From Acinetobacter lwoffii (lineage in GTDB: Bacteria > Pseudomonadota > Gammaproteobacteria > Pseudomonadales > Moraxellaceae), in contig NZ_CP072549.1 of assembly GCF_019343495.1 (NCBI RefSeq), positions 2,418,001-2,482,000 on the forward strand: a DNA stretch of 64,000 nucleotides, given 5' to 3'. Below are positions 16,981 to 27,245 of the stretch, piece by piece. A program made the position numbers and the translations under genes. Within the stretch, counting starts at the first letter, position 1. Each line of letters starts with the position of its first letter. The notes under the pieces are model-generated. The model had not been told where the DNA came from and ran no database searches. It saw only the letters and a list, made by a program, of their open reading frames with translations.

Positions 16981-17012
16981 GATACACCTTTTAGATTTTT
17001 TACTCTAAAAAT

Positions 17013-17040
17013 ATTGTACACAAAATAATCATACACGCAA
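17013..17040 (-). promoter_or_regulatory. predicted promoter of the winged-helix gene
   Basis: On the minus strand: TTGCGT (-35, 17035-17040), 16-bp spacer, TACAAT (-10, 17013-17018). The -35 complement is ACGCAA, identical to the core of the decamer array at 17111. Next to it lies an inverted repeat GCAA-TAT-TTGC at 17037-17047. Confidence 0.55.
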
Positions 17041-17110
17041 TATTTGCATGAAAAAATAATGAATAAAAGATGAGAAAAATAAAATTATTAGATTGAAATA
17101 CTGTTGGATA

Positions 17111-17275
17111 ATGAACGCAAATGAACGCAAATGAACGCAAATGAACGCAAATGAACGCAAATGAACGCAAATGAACGCAAATGAACGCAAATGAACGCAA
17201 ATGAACGCAAATGAACGCAAATGAACGCAAATGAACGCAAATGAACGCAAATGAACGCAAATGAACGCAAATGAA
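17111..17275. repeat. perfect 10-bp tandem repeat, 16 copies plus a half copy
   Basis: Unit ATGAACGCAA repeated 16 times without a mismatch, then ATGAA. It lies between the fadA terminator and the winged-helix promoter, about 70 bp upstream of the latter. The 10-bp period puts every unit on nearly the same face of the helix. Open frames through it on the minus strand are a consequence of the repeat having no stop in that direction and are not genes. Confidence 0.97.
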
Positions 17276-17298
17276 AAAGAGAAAATTTAAGAATATAT

Positions 17299-17326
17299 AA
17301 AAAAACCCCGCACTAAGCGGGGTTTT
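17299..17326 (-). terminator. terminator of fadBA
   Basis: AAAACCCCGC/GCGGGGTTTT stem, T-run on the minus strand, 22 bp after the fadA stop. Confidence 0.88.
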
Positions 17327-17347
17327 CTTTATCTACGTATTTAAGAA

Positions 17348-18520
<1,173 letters not shown>

Positions 18521-18532
18521 TCACGTTGCTCC

Positions 18533-20683
18533 TTAACCGTAGAATTTTTTGTTGTTAGCAGCCATTTCGCGCAACATTTCTGGCGCTTCATAAGCTTTAC
18601 CAAGGTGCGCATACTTATTGCAAAGCGCAACATACTCAGCTACACCGGTTTGATCGATGTAACGGCATGGACCACCACGGAATGGAGGGAAACCAACACC
18701 CATAATCATGGCCATATCTGCTTCAGCAGCAGTGGCTACAATGTTGTCTTCCAGGCAACGAACAGTTTCGTTACAGAAAGCCAGCATCATGCGATCAATG
18801 ATTTCCTGAGCATCAAATTCACGTTTTTCCGCAGTTGCAACAGAGGCCACAAGCTCATACGCAGTTGGATCAACCACTTTGGCTTTTTTGCCTTTACGGT
18901 CAAGTTCATACTTGTAGAAACCAACGTCGTTCTTTTGACCCAGACGTTTGTTTTCGTACATCACCTGAATCGAACCTTTGAAATCAGGTTTCATGCGATC
19001 AGGGAAGCCTTCAGCCATCACTTCTGCACCGTGTACGCCAGTGTCGATACCGACCACGTCCATCAGGTAAGCAGGGCCCATAGGCCAGCCGAATTTTTCC
19101 ATCACTTTATCGATTTGCTGGAAGTCAGCGCCATCTTTCAGCAACAGGTCAAATGCGCCGAAGTAAGGGAACAATACGCGGTTCACCAGGAAGCCCGGGC
19201 AGTCATTGACCACGATTGGTGTTTTACCCATCTTCTGAGCCAGAACGACTGTGGTTGCAATCGCTTCGTCAGAAGTCTTCGCACCACGAATCACTTCAAC
19301 CAGTGGCATCATGTGTACCGGGTTAAAGAAGTGCATGCCCACGAAGTTTTCAGGACGTTCCAGATTTTCAGCCAGACGCGTGATTGAAATCGTAGAAGTA
19401 TTTGAAGCAATAATGGTGTTATCACGAACTTTGGCTTCAGTTTCTTTCAGCACGATGCCTTTGACTTTCGGGTTTTCCGTTACCGCTTCAATCACGATGT
19501 CGACTTCTTTGAATTCGTCATAGCTGAGAGTCGGGCGGATACGTGCAAGCGTTTCACCCATTTGCGCAGGCTTCATCTTCTTGCGTTCAACCTGTTTGGT
19601 CAGTAAGCCATTGGCTTCTTTCATACCCAAAGCCAGTTGCGGGTTACCGATGTCTTTCATGATGATCGGTGTGCCTTTGCTTGCTGCCTGATAAGCAATA
19701 CCACCACCCATGATACCTGCGCCTAGAACAGCCGCCTGGTTCACTGGATGCGCACCTTTTTCATAGCGCTTCGAGGTTTTTTTCACGATCTGGTCGTTTA
19801 GGAACAAACCGATCAAGGCACCTGCTTGTGGTGTGACTGCTGCTTTGGCAAAGCCTTCAGCTTCAGCTTTCAGCGCGTCATCACGATGCAGGCTCGCACC
19901 CGTTTGTAATGAATCAAGCAATAATTTTGGCGCAGGGTATTGAGCCGGATTGGCTTTGGCCAGAACCATGCCTTTCGATGAGTTAAACGCCATCATCTGT
20001 TCGATCGGGCTGAGTTTAACTGGATCGAGTTTTTCCTGACGCTTGGTTTTCCAGTCTAAACGGCCATGAATCGCCTGTTTTACCAGATCAAGTGCAGCAT
20101 CTTGTAGCTTGTCAGCAGGAACGACAGCATCGACTGCGCCGTCTTTCAGTGCAGCAGCTGGCTTCTTAGGATTGGCCATTGCCATCCATTCTACCGCGTT
20201 GTCGATACCGATTAGACGGCTTAAACGCACTGTACCACCGAAGCCCGGGAAGATACCCAGCTTGATTTCAGGCAGGCCCACTTGCGCCTGTTCTGACATG
20301 ACACGGTAATCACACACCAGGCACATTTCGAAACCACCACCGAGTGCCATGCCATTAATGGCAGCCACTTTAGGAATGTCGAGGTCTTCGAAGCTGTTAA
20401 AAATTTCATGTACTGGCATTGCCCAGTCAACAATCGCTTGTTCACCCTGAGCAAAGTTGTCGCCGAATTCAGTGATATCAGCACCTACAATAAATGTAGA
20501 TTTGCCTGAAGTCACAATCAGACCTTGAATATCGGCATGGGAGACGGCTTCGATAGCAGCCTTGAAATCTTCAATCGTTGCACGGTTGAATTTGTTAACG
20601 GACTCACCTTGTAAGTCAAAGCGGAATTCTGCAATCCCGTCCTCAAGCATTTGGACGGTAATGGCATTGCCAGCGTGGATCAT
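18533..20683 (-). CDS. fadB: fatty acid oxidation complex alpha subunit FadB
   Basis: Enoyl-CoA hydratase plus 3-hydroxyacyl-CoA dehydrogenase. The 717 aa (start ATG 20683, GGAG upstream; the longer frame to 20836 has no support) show the crotonase domain first ([18 protein letters not shown] and [11 protein letters not shown] with the oxyanion and Glu residues), then the NAD-binding [14 protein letters not shown] near 320, and the dehydrogenase signature [14 protein letters not shown]. It precedes fadA in the usual fadBA order. Confidence 0.97.
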   Translation of the reverse strand: MIHAGNAITVQMLEDGIAEFRFDLQGESVNKFNRATIEDFKAAIEAVSHADIQGLIVTSGKSTFIVGADITEFGDNFAQGEQAIVDWAMPVHEIFNSFEDLDIPKVAAINGMALGGGFEMCLVCDYRVMSEQAQVGLPEIKLGIFPGFGGTVRLSRLIGIDNAVEWMAMANPKKPAAALKDGAVDAVVPADKLQDAALDLVKQAIHGRLDWKTKRQEKLDPVKLSPIEQMMAFNSSKGMVLAKANPAQYPAPKLLLDSLQTGASLHRDDALKAEAEGFAKAAVTPQAGALIGLFLNDQIVKKTSKRYEKGAHPVNQAAVLGAGIMGGGIAYQAASKGTPIIMKDIGNPQLALGMKEANGLLTKQVERKKMKPAQMGETLARIRPTLSYDEFKEVDIVIEAVTENPKVKGIVLKETEAKVRDNTIIASNTSTISITRLAENLERPENFVGMHFFNPVHMMPLVEVIRGAKTSDEAIATTVVLAQKMGKTPIVVNDCPGFLVNRVLFPYFGAFDLLLKDGADFQQIDKVMEKFGWPMGPAYLMDVVGIDTGVHGAEVMAEGFPDRMKPDFKGSIQVMYENKRLGQKNDVGFYKYELDRKGKKAKVVDPTAYELVASVATAEKREFDAQEIIDRMMLAFCNETVRCLEDNIVATAAEADMAMIMGVGFPPFRGGPCRYIDQTGVAEYVALCNKYAHLGKAYEAPEMLREMAANNKKFYG

Positions 20684-21269
20684 GCCCTGATCTCCTTTAT
20701 TTTGGAGGACTTCTAAGTTGATGTTGTGAAGCAAGTGCGCATGTCCCGCGCACTTTTTGACTTCGCTAATCTTACGATAACTATATCCAAAAAGAACATA
20801 ACAAGTTGTATCAAGCCGTGACGCAATGGTCATCAATTTCTGCCGGCTTGATCCGACCGGTTATAATTTTTCCTTTCAGTTTCTTATAGCCCGATGAACC
20901 AAAGATTCTGTTTCAATTCATTATTTTTTATCAATCAGCCTGATAAATATGGAGCAGGGTGACTGATTTTCAAGGTGTATTTCTAGCGGAGTTTTGTCAA
21001 TTCAGTCAATTTCTATCCTTGAACTTGCCATTTTTAGCCTCGAAGTATGCTGAGCGCAGGGCTTTCAGGTCTTTGCTGATAGTATTTAATCAGCACAAAT
21101 AACAGTGTATTAGATCATTTGAGTTACTGAACTTTTCTGATGAGATCGAAAATGGGAACGATCCTGTCGATGTGTGATTTAAAATAATTTCCATCCTGCC
21201 GGGTTGAATCACTGTCATCTGCTATGGAATTGTTTATGATGATCTTGCACTTAGATATGGGGGATATCG
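20684..21269. other. 586-bp gene-free region upstream of fadB
   Basis: Holds the fadB promoter and 5' region. Visible structure: a 7-bp hairpin AGTGCGC/GCGCACT at about 20734-20754 with TTTTT on the plus side, two GTCAAT boxes 9 bp apart at 20996 and 21005, and a TGCTGAT/ATCAGCA hairpin near 21075-21095. No ORF over about 25 codons with a ribosome site was found. Unusually long for this compact region. Confidence 0.5.
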
Positions 21270-21683
21270 ATGCACGTATTTCGTTCTAAAAAAGACTGGT
21301 GGCTGCTGGCTTTTGTGATTTGTATGAGTGGCCTGTTGCTGCAACTACTGCTGACCATGCAGGCCAAAGGCACTATGCAGCAATATCCGCTGCACACTGC
21401 GGTTTATGTCCTGACTATTATCATTTTATGGTGGCCGCTGTGGAGTACGCGCTATGTTATGGACAATGGGGTGTTGACCATAAAAAGCCTGTGGTTAAGC
21501 TGGAAGATTCCGTTAAGTGAAATCCAATCCATTCAGCCCACAGACCACTCTATCATTGCGCCAGCCTTATCTTTAAAGCGTCTGCGGATTGACTATACTG
21601 ATGTGGGCGTGCAGAAATTTATATTGGTTTCACCCAAAGATCAAACTGCTTTTATACAGGTGCTTCAGCCGAATAAAAACTGA
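21270..21683 (+). CDS. membrane protein with bacterial PH-like domain
   Basis: 137 aa: two hydrophobic helices (about 10-30 and 42-62) followed by a short PH-like beta domain starting at YVMDNGVLTIKSLWLSWKIPLSEI, the pattern of bPH_4/YyaB-like proteins. A last strand ILVSPKDQTAFIQVL closes it. Cytosolic beta domain on a hairpin anchor is the likely topology. Function unknown. Convergent with the AAA gene. Confidence 0.75.
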   Translation: MHVFRSKKDWWLLAFVICMSGLLLQLLLTMQAKGTMQQYPLHTAVYVLTIIILWWPLWSTRYVMDNGVLTIKSLWLSWKIPLSEIQSIQPTDHSIIAPALSLKRLRIDYTDVGVQKFILVSPKDQTAFIQVLQPNKN

Positions 21684-21700
21684 TATCGAGTCTGCCTTAG

Positions 21701-22789
21701 TTAAGCTTTTGCTTGCTCAGGCAGAACCACCAGCTGTCCATCGACACAGTCCAGATGCAGACTGAACTGCTCAGGCTGGTTTAAAAAATACAGCGCCAGA
21801 ATCGGCTCCAGTTCGGTACGCATCTTGCGGCCTAAATGTCGGGCGCCGTAACGAATATCATGGTCCTGATAGAAATAGGCTTTGGCTGAAGCGCTTAAAT
21901 GCACGCTGCGTTGCTGATGTTGCAAGCGCTTGTTCAGTTTATCCAGTTCAATTTCGACCAGACGTGGCAGCGCATCATGCTGTACCGCCTGATAATTTAG
22001 GCTGCGGTCAATCCGGTTCAGAAACTCGGGGTCGAATTTACGCTGCATGACTTTTTCAATGATGCGCTGGGTGGGAACGCGCTTCAGACACAGGGCCTGC
22101 ATTTTCTCAGGCAGATAGCTGAGTTTGTCCAGATATTGCTGCGCCGCCTGTGCCCCGACATTGCTGGTCATAAAGATCATGCAGTTGCGAAAATCGATAG
22201 TTTTAGTGCCCGCTGTCAAAGTCAGCCGGCCAGTATCCAGCACGTTCATCAAGCCGCGAATCACCTCGTTACTGGCTTTTTCCAGCTCATCAAACAGCAT
22301 GATGCCGGGCCGGGTGTGGCTGCCGGCAATCGCAGTTTCATCAAACAGGCTGTGACCTTCCTTTGATCCCACATAACCAGGCGGTGCGCCGGTCAAAGCC
22401 GCTGCATAATGTTCCTGTGCCAGAGTATTCATATCAATCCGGCAAAAGGCATCCGGGCGGCCATAGATCGCTTCGGCAATCAGACGCACAGTTTCTGTTT
22501 TACCGACGCCAGTAGGACCTAGCATCAAGGTAACCGACAAAGGGCGATCCGGACTGGAAAAATCTGCCTTGACCACATGCAGCATTTTTTCAATTTCATT
22601 TAGGGCTGCATCCTGCCCAATAATCCGTTCACGTAGCAGCTGCATTACATTATTTGGCTCGAAATGAAAACGCGGTTTGCCAATCAGGCGATCACGTTCA
22701 GACAGACTATGGGTGGAGGGTTGAACAATATGAATGTCCGATTGCTGCAGGGTCATGCGAATCATCTCAAAACTAGACTTTTTGAGCAT
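21701..22789 (-). CDS. stand-alone ClpA/ClpB D2-type AAA+ ATPase
   Basis: 362 aa, about the size of one AAA module. It has Walker A GPTGVGKT, Walker B IMLFDELEKA, sensor 1 FMTSN, arginine finger FLNRID and sensor 2 GARHLGRK, plus the small D2-small domain at the end. The pore loop region GAPPGYVGSKEGHSLFDE resembles Clp D2. There is no N-domain, D1, middle domain or zinc finger, so it is neither ClpB, ClpA nor ClpX. The start may be 22789 or one of the ATGs 24-33 bases downstream, as no site stands out. A partner peptidase is not encoded nearby. Role unknown. Confidence 0.82.
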   Translation of the reverse strand: MLKKSSFEMIRMTLQQSDIHIVQPSTHSLSERDRLIGKPRFHFEPNNVMQLLRERIIGQDAALNEIEKMLHVVKADFSSPDRPLSVTLMLGPTGVGKTETVRLIAEAIYGRPDAFCRIDMNTLAQEHYAAALTGAPPGYVGSKEGHSLFDETAIAGSHTRPGIMLFDELEKASNEVIRGLMNVLDTGRLTLTAGTKTIDFRNCMIFMTSNVGAQAAQQYLDKLSYLPEKMQALCLKRVPTQRIIEKVMQRKFDPEFLNRIDRSLNYQAVQHDALPRLVEIELDKLNKRLQHQQRSVHLSASAKAYFYQDHDIRYGARHLGRKMRTELEPILALYFLNQPEQFSLHLDCVDGQLVVLPEQAKA

Positions 22790-22981
22790 AACAAAGTTAA
22801 AGGTTGAAATTTATAGCTTTTAACAATCAGGTTATGTCGTGAGGATTATAGATTGGGGGGATAACCCGACAGGAACTTTAAGATTGGATGGCAACTTCAG
22901 GGGAATTTTGTGTTTTTGCTTGAAAATGACGCAACAATCATCACATATATCTGCAGATTGTAGGTGAAAAATAGGCTTTAG

Positions 22982-24781
22982 GTGAACGAAAACGCACGCC
23001 CCCATATTGAAAAAATCCTGGTGAATATGACCAGCCTGCCCGGGGTCTACCGGATGTATGGCAAAGACGGTGAATTATTGTATGTGGGTAAAGCCAAAAA
23101 CCTGAAAAACCGGGTCTCCAGCTATTTTGTCAAAACGCTGGATCATCCCAAAACCCAGGCCTTGGTGGCACGGATTTATGATATCCAGACCCTGGTGGTA
23201 CGTTCTGAAACTGAAGCCTTGTTGCTGGAACAGAACCTGATCAAGCTGCATCATCCGCCCTATAACATCATGCTGCGTGATGACAAATCTTATGTCTATA
23301 TTTTTGTTTCGGCAGATAAACCCTATCCGCGTTTAGCCAGTGGGCGCGGCAAGGGCAAGCACCAGGTGGGTAAGTTTTTTGGACCTTATCCGAGTGCGTA
23401 TACCGCCCGGGATACTCTGGTGGTGCTACAAAAACTGTTCAATGTGCGTTCCTGTGAAAACAGTTTTTTTGCCAACCGGACCCGGCCATGTCTGCAATAC
23501 CAGATCAAACGCTGCTCTGCGCCCTGTGTCGGATTTATTTCTCCGGAAGACTATAAGGCAGATGTCGATAACTCGATCCGCTTTTTGCAGGGCGATACCA
23601 AGGAGCTGAATCAGGAACTGATCACAAAAATGGAAGCGGCCGCTGAAGCGCTGGAATTTGAAAAAGCGGTGTTCTATCGTGACCGGATGGCGTTGTTAAG
23701 AGACGTACAGTCGCAGCAGGCGATCTATAAGCTCAAAGGTGAAGCCGATATCCTGTCGATTGCCTATCAGGCCGGGGTGACCTGTGTGCAGATCATGCAT
23801 GTGCGCAATGGTAAAATGCTAGGTGGAAAAAGTTATTTCCCGGATATGCTTAGTGATGACCTAGGGCAGATGCTGGCCGATTTTATTGCCAATTTTTATT
23901 TTCAGGTAGCCGATGAAATCCCGGCTGAACTGATTGTCAATCTGGAAGTGGCTGACCGCAAGGAACTGGAAGCAGCATTGTCGCAGCATTTTGGCAAGAA
24001 AATCCAGATCAAGTCCAAAGTCCGTGAAACCCGGGCCGAATGGCTAGAACTGGCGCAGATGAATGTACAGCACGCGATTCAGGGTAAGCTGGCCAATCAT
24101 ATAGAATTAAATGAGCGTTTTCATCAGCTGGAGCAGGTGGTCGGCCGTCCGGTAGACCGGATCGAGTGCTTCGATATTTCACATACCATGGGCGAAGATA
24201 CCGTGGCATCCTGTGTAGTCTTTGATAGTGGTGGTGCGCGCAAGCGCGATTATCGCCAGTTTTCCATTCACGATATTCAGGCGGGCGATGACTATGCCGC
24301 CATGCGTCAGGCGCTGACCCGTCGTTATAAGAAAGCCCTGTTGCCGGACTTGCTGCTGATTGATGGTGGCAAGGGGCAATTGCACATGGCGATGGAGGTT
24401 ATGCAGGAACTAGGTCTGGATGCCTTTATGGTTGGTGTGTCTAAAGGTGAGGGGCGTAAGCCCGGTCTGGAAACCCTGCACTTTACCGATGGCAGTAAAA
24501 TTCAATTACCGGAAGATCATAAGGCGCTGCATCTGATTCAGCAGGTACGTGATGAAGCACACCGCTTTGCGATTACCAAGCATCGTGCCAAACGCGATAA
24601 AAAGCGTGGTTCATCAGTGCTGGAAGTTATTCCGGGGCTCGGACCAAAACGCCGTCGGGATTTGCTGACCCATTTTGGCGGGATTCAGGGCGTACTGAAA
24701 GCCTCAGAACGAGATCTGCAACTGGTACCGGGACTGGGTTCAGTCATGGCCCGGATGATTTATAAAGTGCTGCATGAATGA
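22982..24781 (+). CDS. uvrC: excinuclease ABC subunit C
   Basis: Makes both incisions in nucleotide excision repair with UvrAB. 599 aa: GIY-YIG nuclease (residues 15-95, [20 protein letters not shown]), UVR domain near 200-235 ([23 protein letters not shown]), RNase H-like C-terminal nuclease ([33 protein letters not shown]), and a helix-hairpin-helix pair at the end ([19 protein letters not shown]). Begins with GTG 22982; an ATG 14 codons in is the only near alternative. Confidence 0.95.
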   Translation: MNENARPHIEKILVNMTSLPGVYRMYGKDGELLYVGKAKNLKNRVSSYFVKTLDHPKTQALVARIYDIQTLVVRSETEALLLEQNLIKLHHPPYNIMLRDDKSYVYIFVSADKPYPRLASGRGKGKHQVGKFFGPYPSAYTARDTLVVLQKLFNVRSCENSFFANRTRPCLQYQIKRCSAPCVGFISPEDYKADVDNSIRFLQGDTKELNQELITKMEAAAEALEFEKAVFYRDRMALLRDVQSQQAIYKLKGEADILSIAYQAGVTCVQIMHVRNGKMLGGKSYFPDMLSDDLGQMLADFIANFYFQVADEIPAELIVNLEVADRKELEAALSQHFGKKIQIKSKVRETRAEWLELAQMNVQHAIQGKLANHIELNERFHQLEQVVGRPVDRIECFDISHTMGEDTVASCVVFDSGGARKRDYRQFSIHDIQAGDDYAAMRQALTRRYKKALLPDLLLIDGGKGQLHMAMEVMQELGLDAFMVGVSKGEGRKPGLETLHFTDGSKIQLPEDHKALHLIQQVRDEAHRFAITKHRAKRDKKRGSSVLEVIPGLGPKRRRDLLTHFGGIQGVLKASERDLQLVPGLGSVMARMIYKVLHE

Positions 24782-24896
24782 CGCGTGGCTTAAATGCAAG
24801 GGCCAAAGTGCGCATTGACGCTTGGGTCACGTGACATTCACAACCTGAAGAATTTTGCCGAATATACTGAGCATCAAGACTTACTGAGGGATCAAC

Positions 24897-25691
24897 ATGT
24901 CTTTGCATGCACTTTATGCACAAATTGCCGAACAGGAATGGGTAGAGTTTCCACAGGGATGGTTACAGGGTCGTACTCTGTATGGTGGTCTGGCTGCCGC
25001 GATGATGATGCAAAAAGCCGTCACTCACATCAATGATCCGGCCAAGCATTTGCTGAGTTGCAGTGTGACCTTTGTCGGCCCGATTCAGCAAGCCAAAGTA
25101 CGACTGAGTGCCGAAATCCTGCGGCAAGGCAAGTCAGTGACCACGATTGAAGTGCGCTTATGGCAGGACGACGCGGTGCAAAGTATTCTGATTGCCAGTT
25201 TCGGTATTTCCCGTGATTCAGAGATTCAGGTACAGCAACAAGCTCAAGCACCTGACTATGCTGTGCCAGAGCAGCTGTTTCAGATTCCTGCGGGTTATGG
25301 CATGCCAGACTGTTATGACCATTTCGAAGTAGCCTGGGCGGATATCAATCTGCCTTGTAGTGCCAGTCCTCGTCCGGACTTTGGTGGCTGGTGCCGATTT
25401 CATCCTGAAAAGCATCACAATCGTGAATTTTTGGTCGCCGACCTGATGGCCATCTTTGATATCTGGCCACCCGGGGTGTTACCGATGTTTAAAAACATGG
25501 CACCTGCGAGTAGTCTGACCTGGACAGTGACCTATGTGCATCCGGTTCAACATCAATTGCATGATTGGTTTAAATATAAAGTATTTACCGACTATGCTGC
25601 GGATGGTTATGCGACGGAGCATGCCTATCTCTGGGATGCCGAAAATCGCCTGATTGCGATGGCAAGACAAACAGTGACGGTGTTTGCCTAG
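24897..25691 (+). CDS. acyl-CoA thioesterase, TesB-like double hotdog
   Basis: 264 aa with two hotdog halves. The first holds the LQGRTLYGGLAAAMMMQKA helix and the SVTFVGPIQQ strand, the second the ADLMAIFDIWPPGVLP helix and SLTWTVTYVHPVQHQLHDWFKYKV, the pattern of the TesB/4HBT_3 group. Such enzymes hydrolyse acyl-CoA to free acid and CoA in the cytosol. Substrate range is not deducible. Lies alone between uvrC and pgsA; start ATG behind TGAGGGATCAAC. Confidence 0.82.
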   Translation: MSLHALYAQIAEQEWVEFPQGWLQGRTLYGGLAAAMMMQKAVTHINDPAKHLLSCSVTFVGPIQQAKVRLSAEILRQGKSVTTIEVRLWQDDAVQSILIASFGISRDSEIQVQQQAQAPDYAVPEQLFQIPAGYGMPDCYDHFEVAWADINLPCSASPRPDFGGWCRFHPEKHHNREFLVADLMAIFDIWPPGVLPMFKNMAPASSLTWTVTYVHPVQHQLHDWFKYKVFTDYAADGYATEHAYLWDAENRLIAMARQTVTVFA

Positions 25692-25786
25692 TGACACTGC
25701 AAGTCAATTCGTATAAAGTGAAGCCTATTAATGATGGATCAAACCTCTAAAAAAGTGTGCATTTTCATCGTACATGAGGGGAACAA

Positions 25787-26386
25787 TTGGCGGTGTCTAT
25801 GACTACAGGTCGTATCCTGAATATTCCAAATATCTTGACCTTGGCGCGTATCGCTCTTATTCCGGTATTTTTATTGGTGGCTTACTGGCCGCCTGCAATG
25901 GGCTTTGATGCTCATAACCCCGATATGACGCGGCATATCATTTTAACCACGATCTTTGTGGTGGCTGCGGTAACGGACTGGTTTGATGGCTATCTGGCAC
26001 GTACATTAAACCAGACTTCCGCTTTTGGGCGGTTTCTCGATCCGGTTGCAGATAAATTGATGGTCGCAGCTGCACTGATTGTATTGGTGCAATGGCAGCC
26101 TTCCATGTCGATGGCTTTTGCTGCGATTGTGATTATTTCGCGTGAAATTACCGTTTCAGCCCTGCGTGAATGGATGGCAGAACTCGGTGCGCGGACCAAT
26201 GTTGCGGTTTCAACGGTGGGTAAATACAAAACTGCTTTCCAGATGATCGCCATCACCGTATTTCTGTTAAATTGGCCACCGCTGGAAATGCTGGCGTATG
26301 CCTTGCTATACACCGCAGTGGTACTCACCTTATGGTCGATGTTCATTTATCTGAAAGCGGCTTGGCCATATCTGAAACAGCCTTAA
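25787..26386 (+). CDS. pgsA: CDP-diacylglycerol-glycerol-3-phosphate 3-phosphatidyltransferase
   Basis: Makes phosphatidylglycerol phosphate, the first committed step to PG and cardiolipin, in the inner membrane. 199 aa with the CDP-alcohol phosphotransferase motif DWFDGYLAR...GRFLDPVADK complete. Hydrophobic helices flank it. The TTG at 25787 has GAGGGG six bases upstream, whereas the ATG at 25799 has none, so UUG is probably the start. Confidence 0.92.
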   Translation: MAVSMTTGRILNIPNILTLARIALIPVFLLVAYWPPAMGFDAHNPDMTRHIILTTIFVVAAVTDWFDGYLARTLNQTSAFGRFLDPVADKLMVAAALIVLVQWQPSMSMAFAAIVIISREITVSALREWMAELGARTNVAVSTVGKYKTAFQMIAITVFLLNWPPLEMLAYALLYTAVVLTLWSMFIYLKAAWPYLKQP

Positions 26387-26401
26387 TCGAAATGAAAAGA
26401 G

Positions 26402-26427
26402 AAGCTCCTTGAAAGGGGGCTTTTTTT
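26402..26427 (+). terminator. terminator of pgsA
   Basis: GAAGCTCC/GGGGGCTT-like stem with T-run, 16 bp after the stop. Confidence 0.75.
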
Positions 26428-26960
26428 ATGCGCTTAAATTATCAAGCCAATCGGCAAATTGCAGGCAAAAAAATACCCAGCCTTTGGGGGAAGAACTGGG
26501 ATGAAATCGGGGTATTTGTTGCTTGTTATTATAGTTATTCAAAGATATCTCATCTTCTTAGGGCTTATTATAGAGATGTGATTTTTTTAAATCATGTGGC
26601 TTCTTGTAGCAGAATGTTGTGTTTTGTGATTACTCTGTATATTGCTTTTACAATCCATTATTTTGATACAAATCTGAATGTTTTTCAGCAGGATAGTGAC
26701 TGACTAGATAGACGAAATAGGGTAAGTGATAATCTGTTTTTGTACCCTAAATATTGGTTAGTAAGATTTGCTAGATTAGTCAAAAAATCCCTTGAGATAG
26801 GGGATAGATTTATGCCTACGCGGATTTCATCCTTGTCTTGAGTAATGTTTAGAACAACGTATAAAAAAAGAATCCCCAAAGTTGGAGATTCTTTTAGATT
26901 AAAGCCTACGCGCGCTTTCAGCGCTTGTCTTGCGTAATTTTTAAAGCAATGCTTTAAAAA
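26428..26960. other. gene-free region between pgsA and yggX with repeat copies
   Basis: 533 bp without a convincing gene. A 91-codon frame at 26428-26703 starts inside the pgsA terminator and has poor composition, so I do not call it. The right third holds two copies of a palindromic element (26814 and 26904) and between them a hairpin AAGAATC.CCA/TGG.GATTCTT at 26869-26896 that may end the yggX transcript. Confidence 0.55.
26814..26868. repeat. diverged copy of a palindromic element
   Basis: Begins GCCTACGCG, continues with TTGTCTTGAGTAATG and a decayed centre GTTTAGAACAACG. Aligns with the intact copy at 26904-26970 but its palindrome is broken. Confidence 0.55.
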
Positions 26961-26970
26961 TTACTCAGGC
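26904..26970. repeat. palindromic element overlapping the yggX stop codon
   Basis: GCCTACGCG, then CTTGTCTTGC, then a perfect 14-bp stem GTAATTTTTAAAGC/GCTTTAAAAATTAC with AAT loop, ending ACTCAGGC. The TAA of yggX (26961-26963) is inside the stem. An inverted relative lies at 46853-46925. Confidence 0.7.
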
Positions 26971-27230
26971 TTCAGCCCTTCGGCTTTTTCTAGGGATGCA
27001 TCATTGTTAAAGAACTTTTCACGCTGTTCTTCAAGAAACTTTTTCGCATCTGCTTCAAACACGTTCAAACGCTTTTCATTAATTAGCGTAGTCTGGTGTT
27101 TTAGCCATTCTTGCCAAGCCTGTTTAGACACGGTGTCAAACAATTCCTGACCCTTTGGCCCCGGGAATGGAGCAAAGTCTAAACCTTCCATGTCCGCCTG
27201 ATACTTACGGCAAAAAACTTGTCGAGACAT
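26961..27230 (-). CDS. yggX: Fe(2+)-trafficking / oxidative damage protection protein YggX
   Basis: 89 aa starting at [10 protein letters not shown] (27230; GGAG seven bases upstream, while the ATG at 27236 is only one base from it). The Cys near the N-terminus, the [14 protein letters not shown] stretch and [18 protein letters not shown] are typical. The family protects Fe-S clusters and links iron handling to oxidative stress. Its last codons KPE and the stop lie in the palindromic element. Fifteen bp downstream of argH on the same strand, so probably cotranscribed. Confidence 0.93.
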   Translation of the reverse strand: MSRQVFCRKYQADMEGLDFAPFPGPKGQELFDTVSKQAWQEWLKHQTTLINEKRLNVFEADAKKFLEEQREKFFNNDASLEKAEGLKPE

Positions 27231-27245
27231 ATCCATACTCCAAAA

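Noticed and set aside
17000..17270. Minus-strand ORFs of 60-86 aa (repeated RSFAFICVHL) across the decamer array
   Set aside because: A 10-bp repeat without stop on one strand is open in all three frames and gives the same peptide; no ribosome site and repeat-derived only.
17111..17275. CRISPR array
   Set aside because: Units are contiguous 10-mers with no spacers, and no cas genes are near.
15533..17275. Type III toxin-antitoxin system with repeat RNA antitoxin
   Set aside because: Repeats are 10 bp (not about 35), lie upstream of the predicted promoter and not between promoter and toxin, and neither protein resembles ToxN.
17111..17275. Iteron-type replication origin of an integrated plasmid
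   Set aside because: No Rep-like protein, no integrase or att repeats, and iterons are usually about 20 bp.
20996..21010. GTCAAT boxes upstream of fadB as a third AraC site
   Set aside because: Boxes are 9 bp apart instead of 22, and there is no GTCGT box 10 bp upstream or TATATT at +26.
26428..26703. 91-aa ORF after pgsA
   Set aside because: Begins in the terminator's T-run, has no ribosome site and an unprotein-like composition; probably chance.
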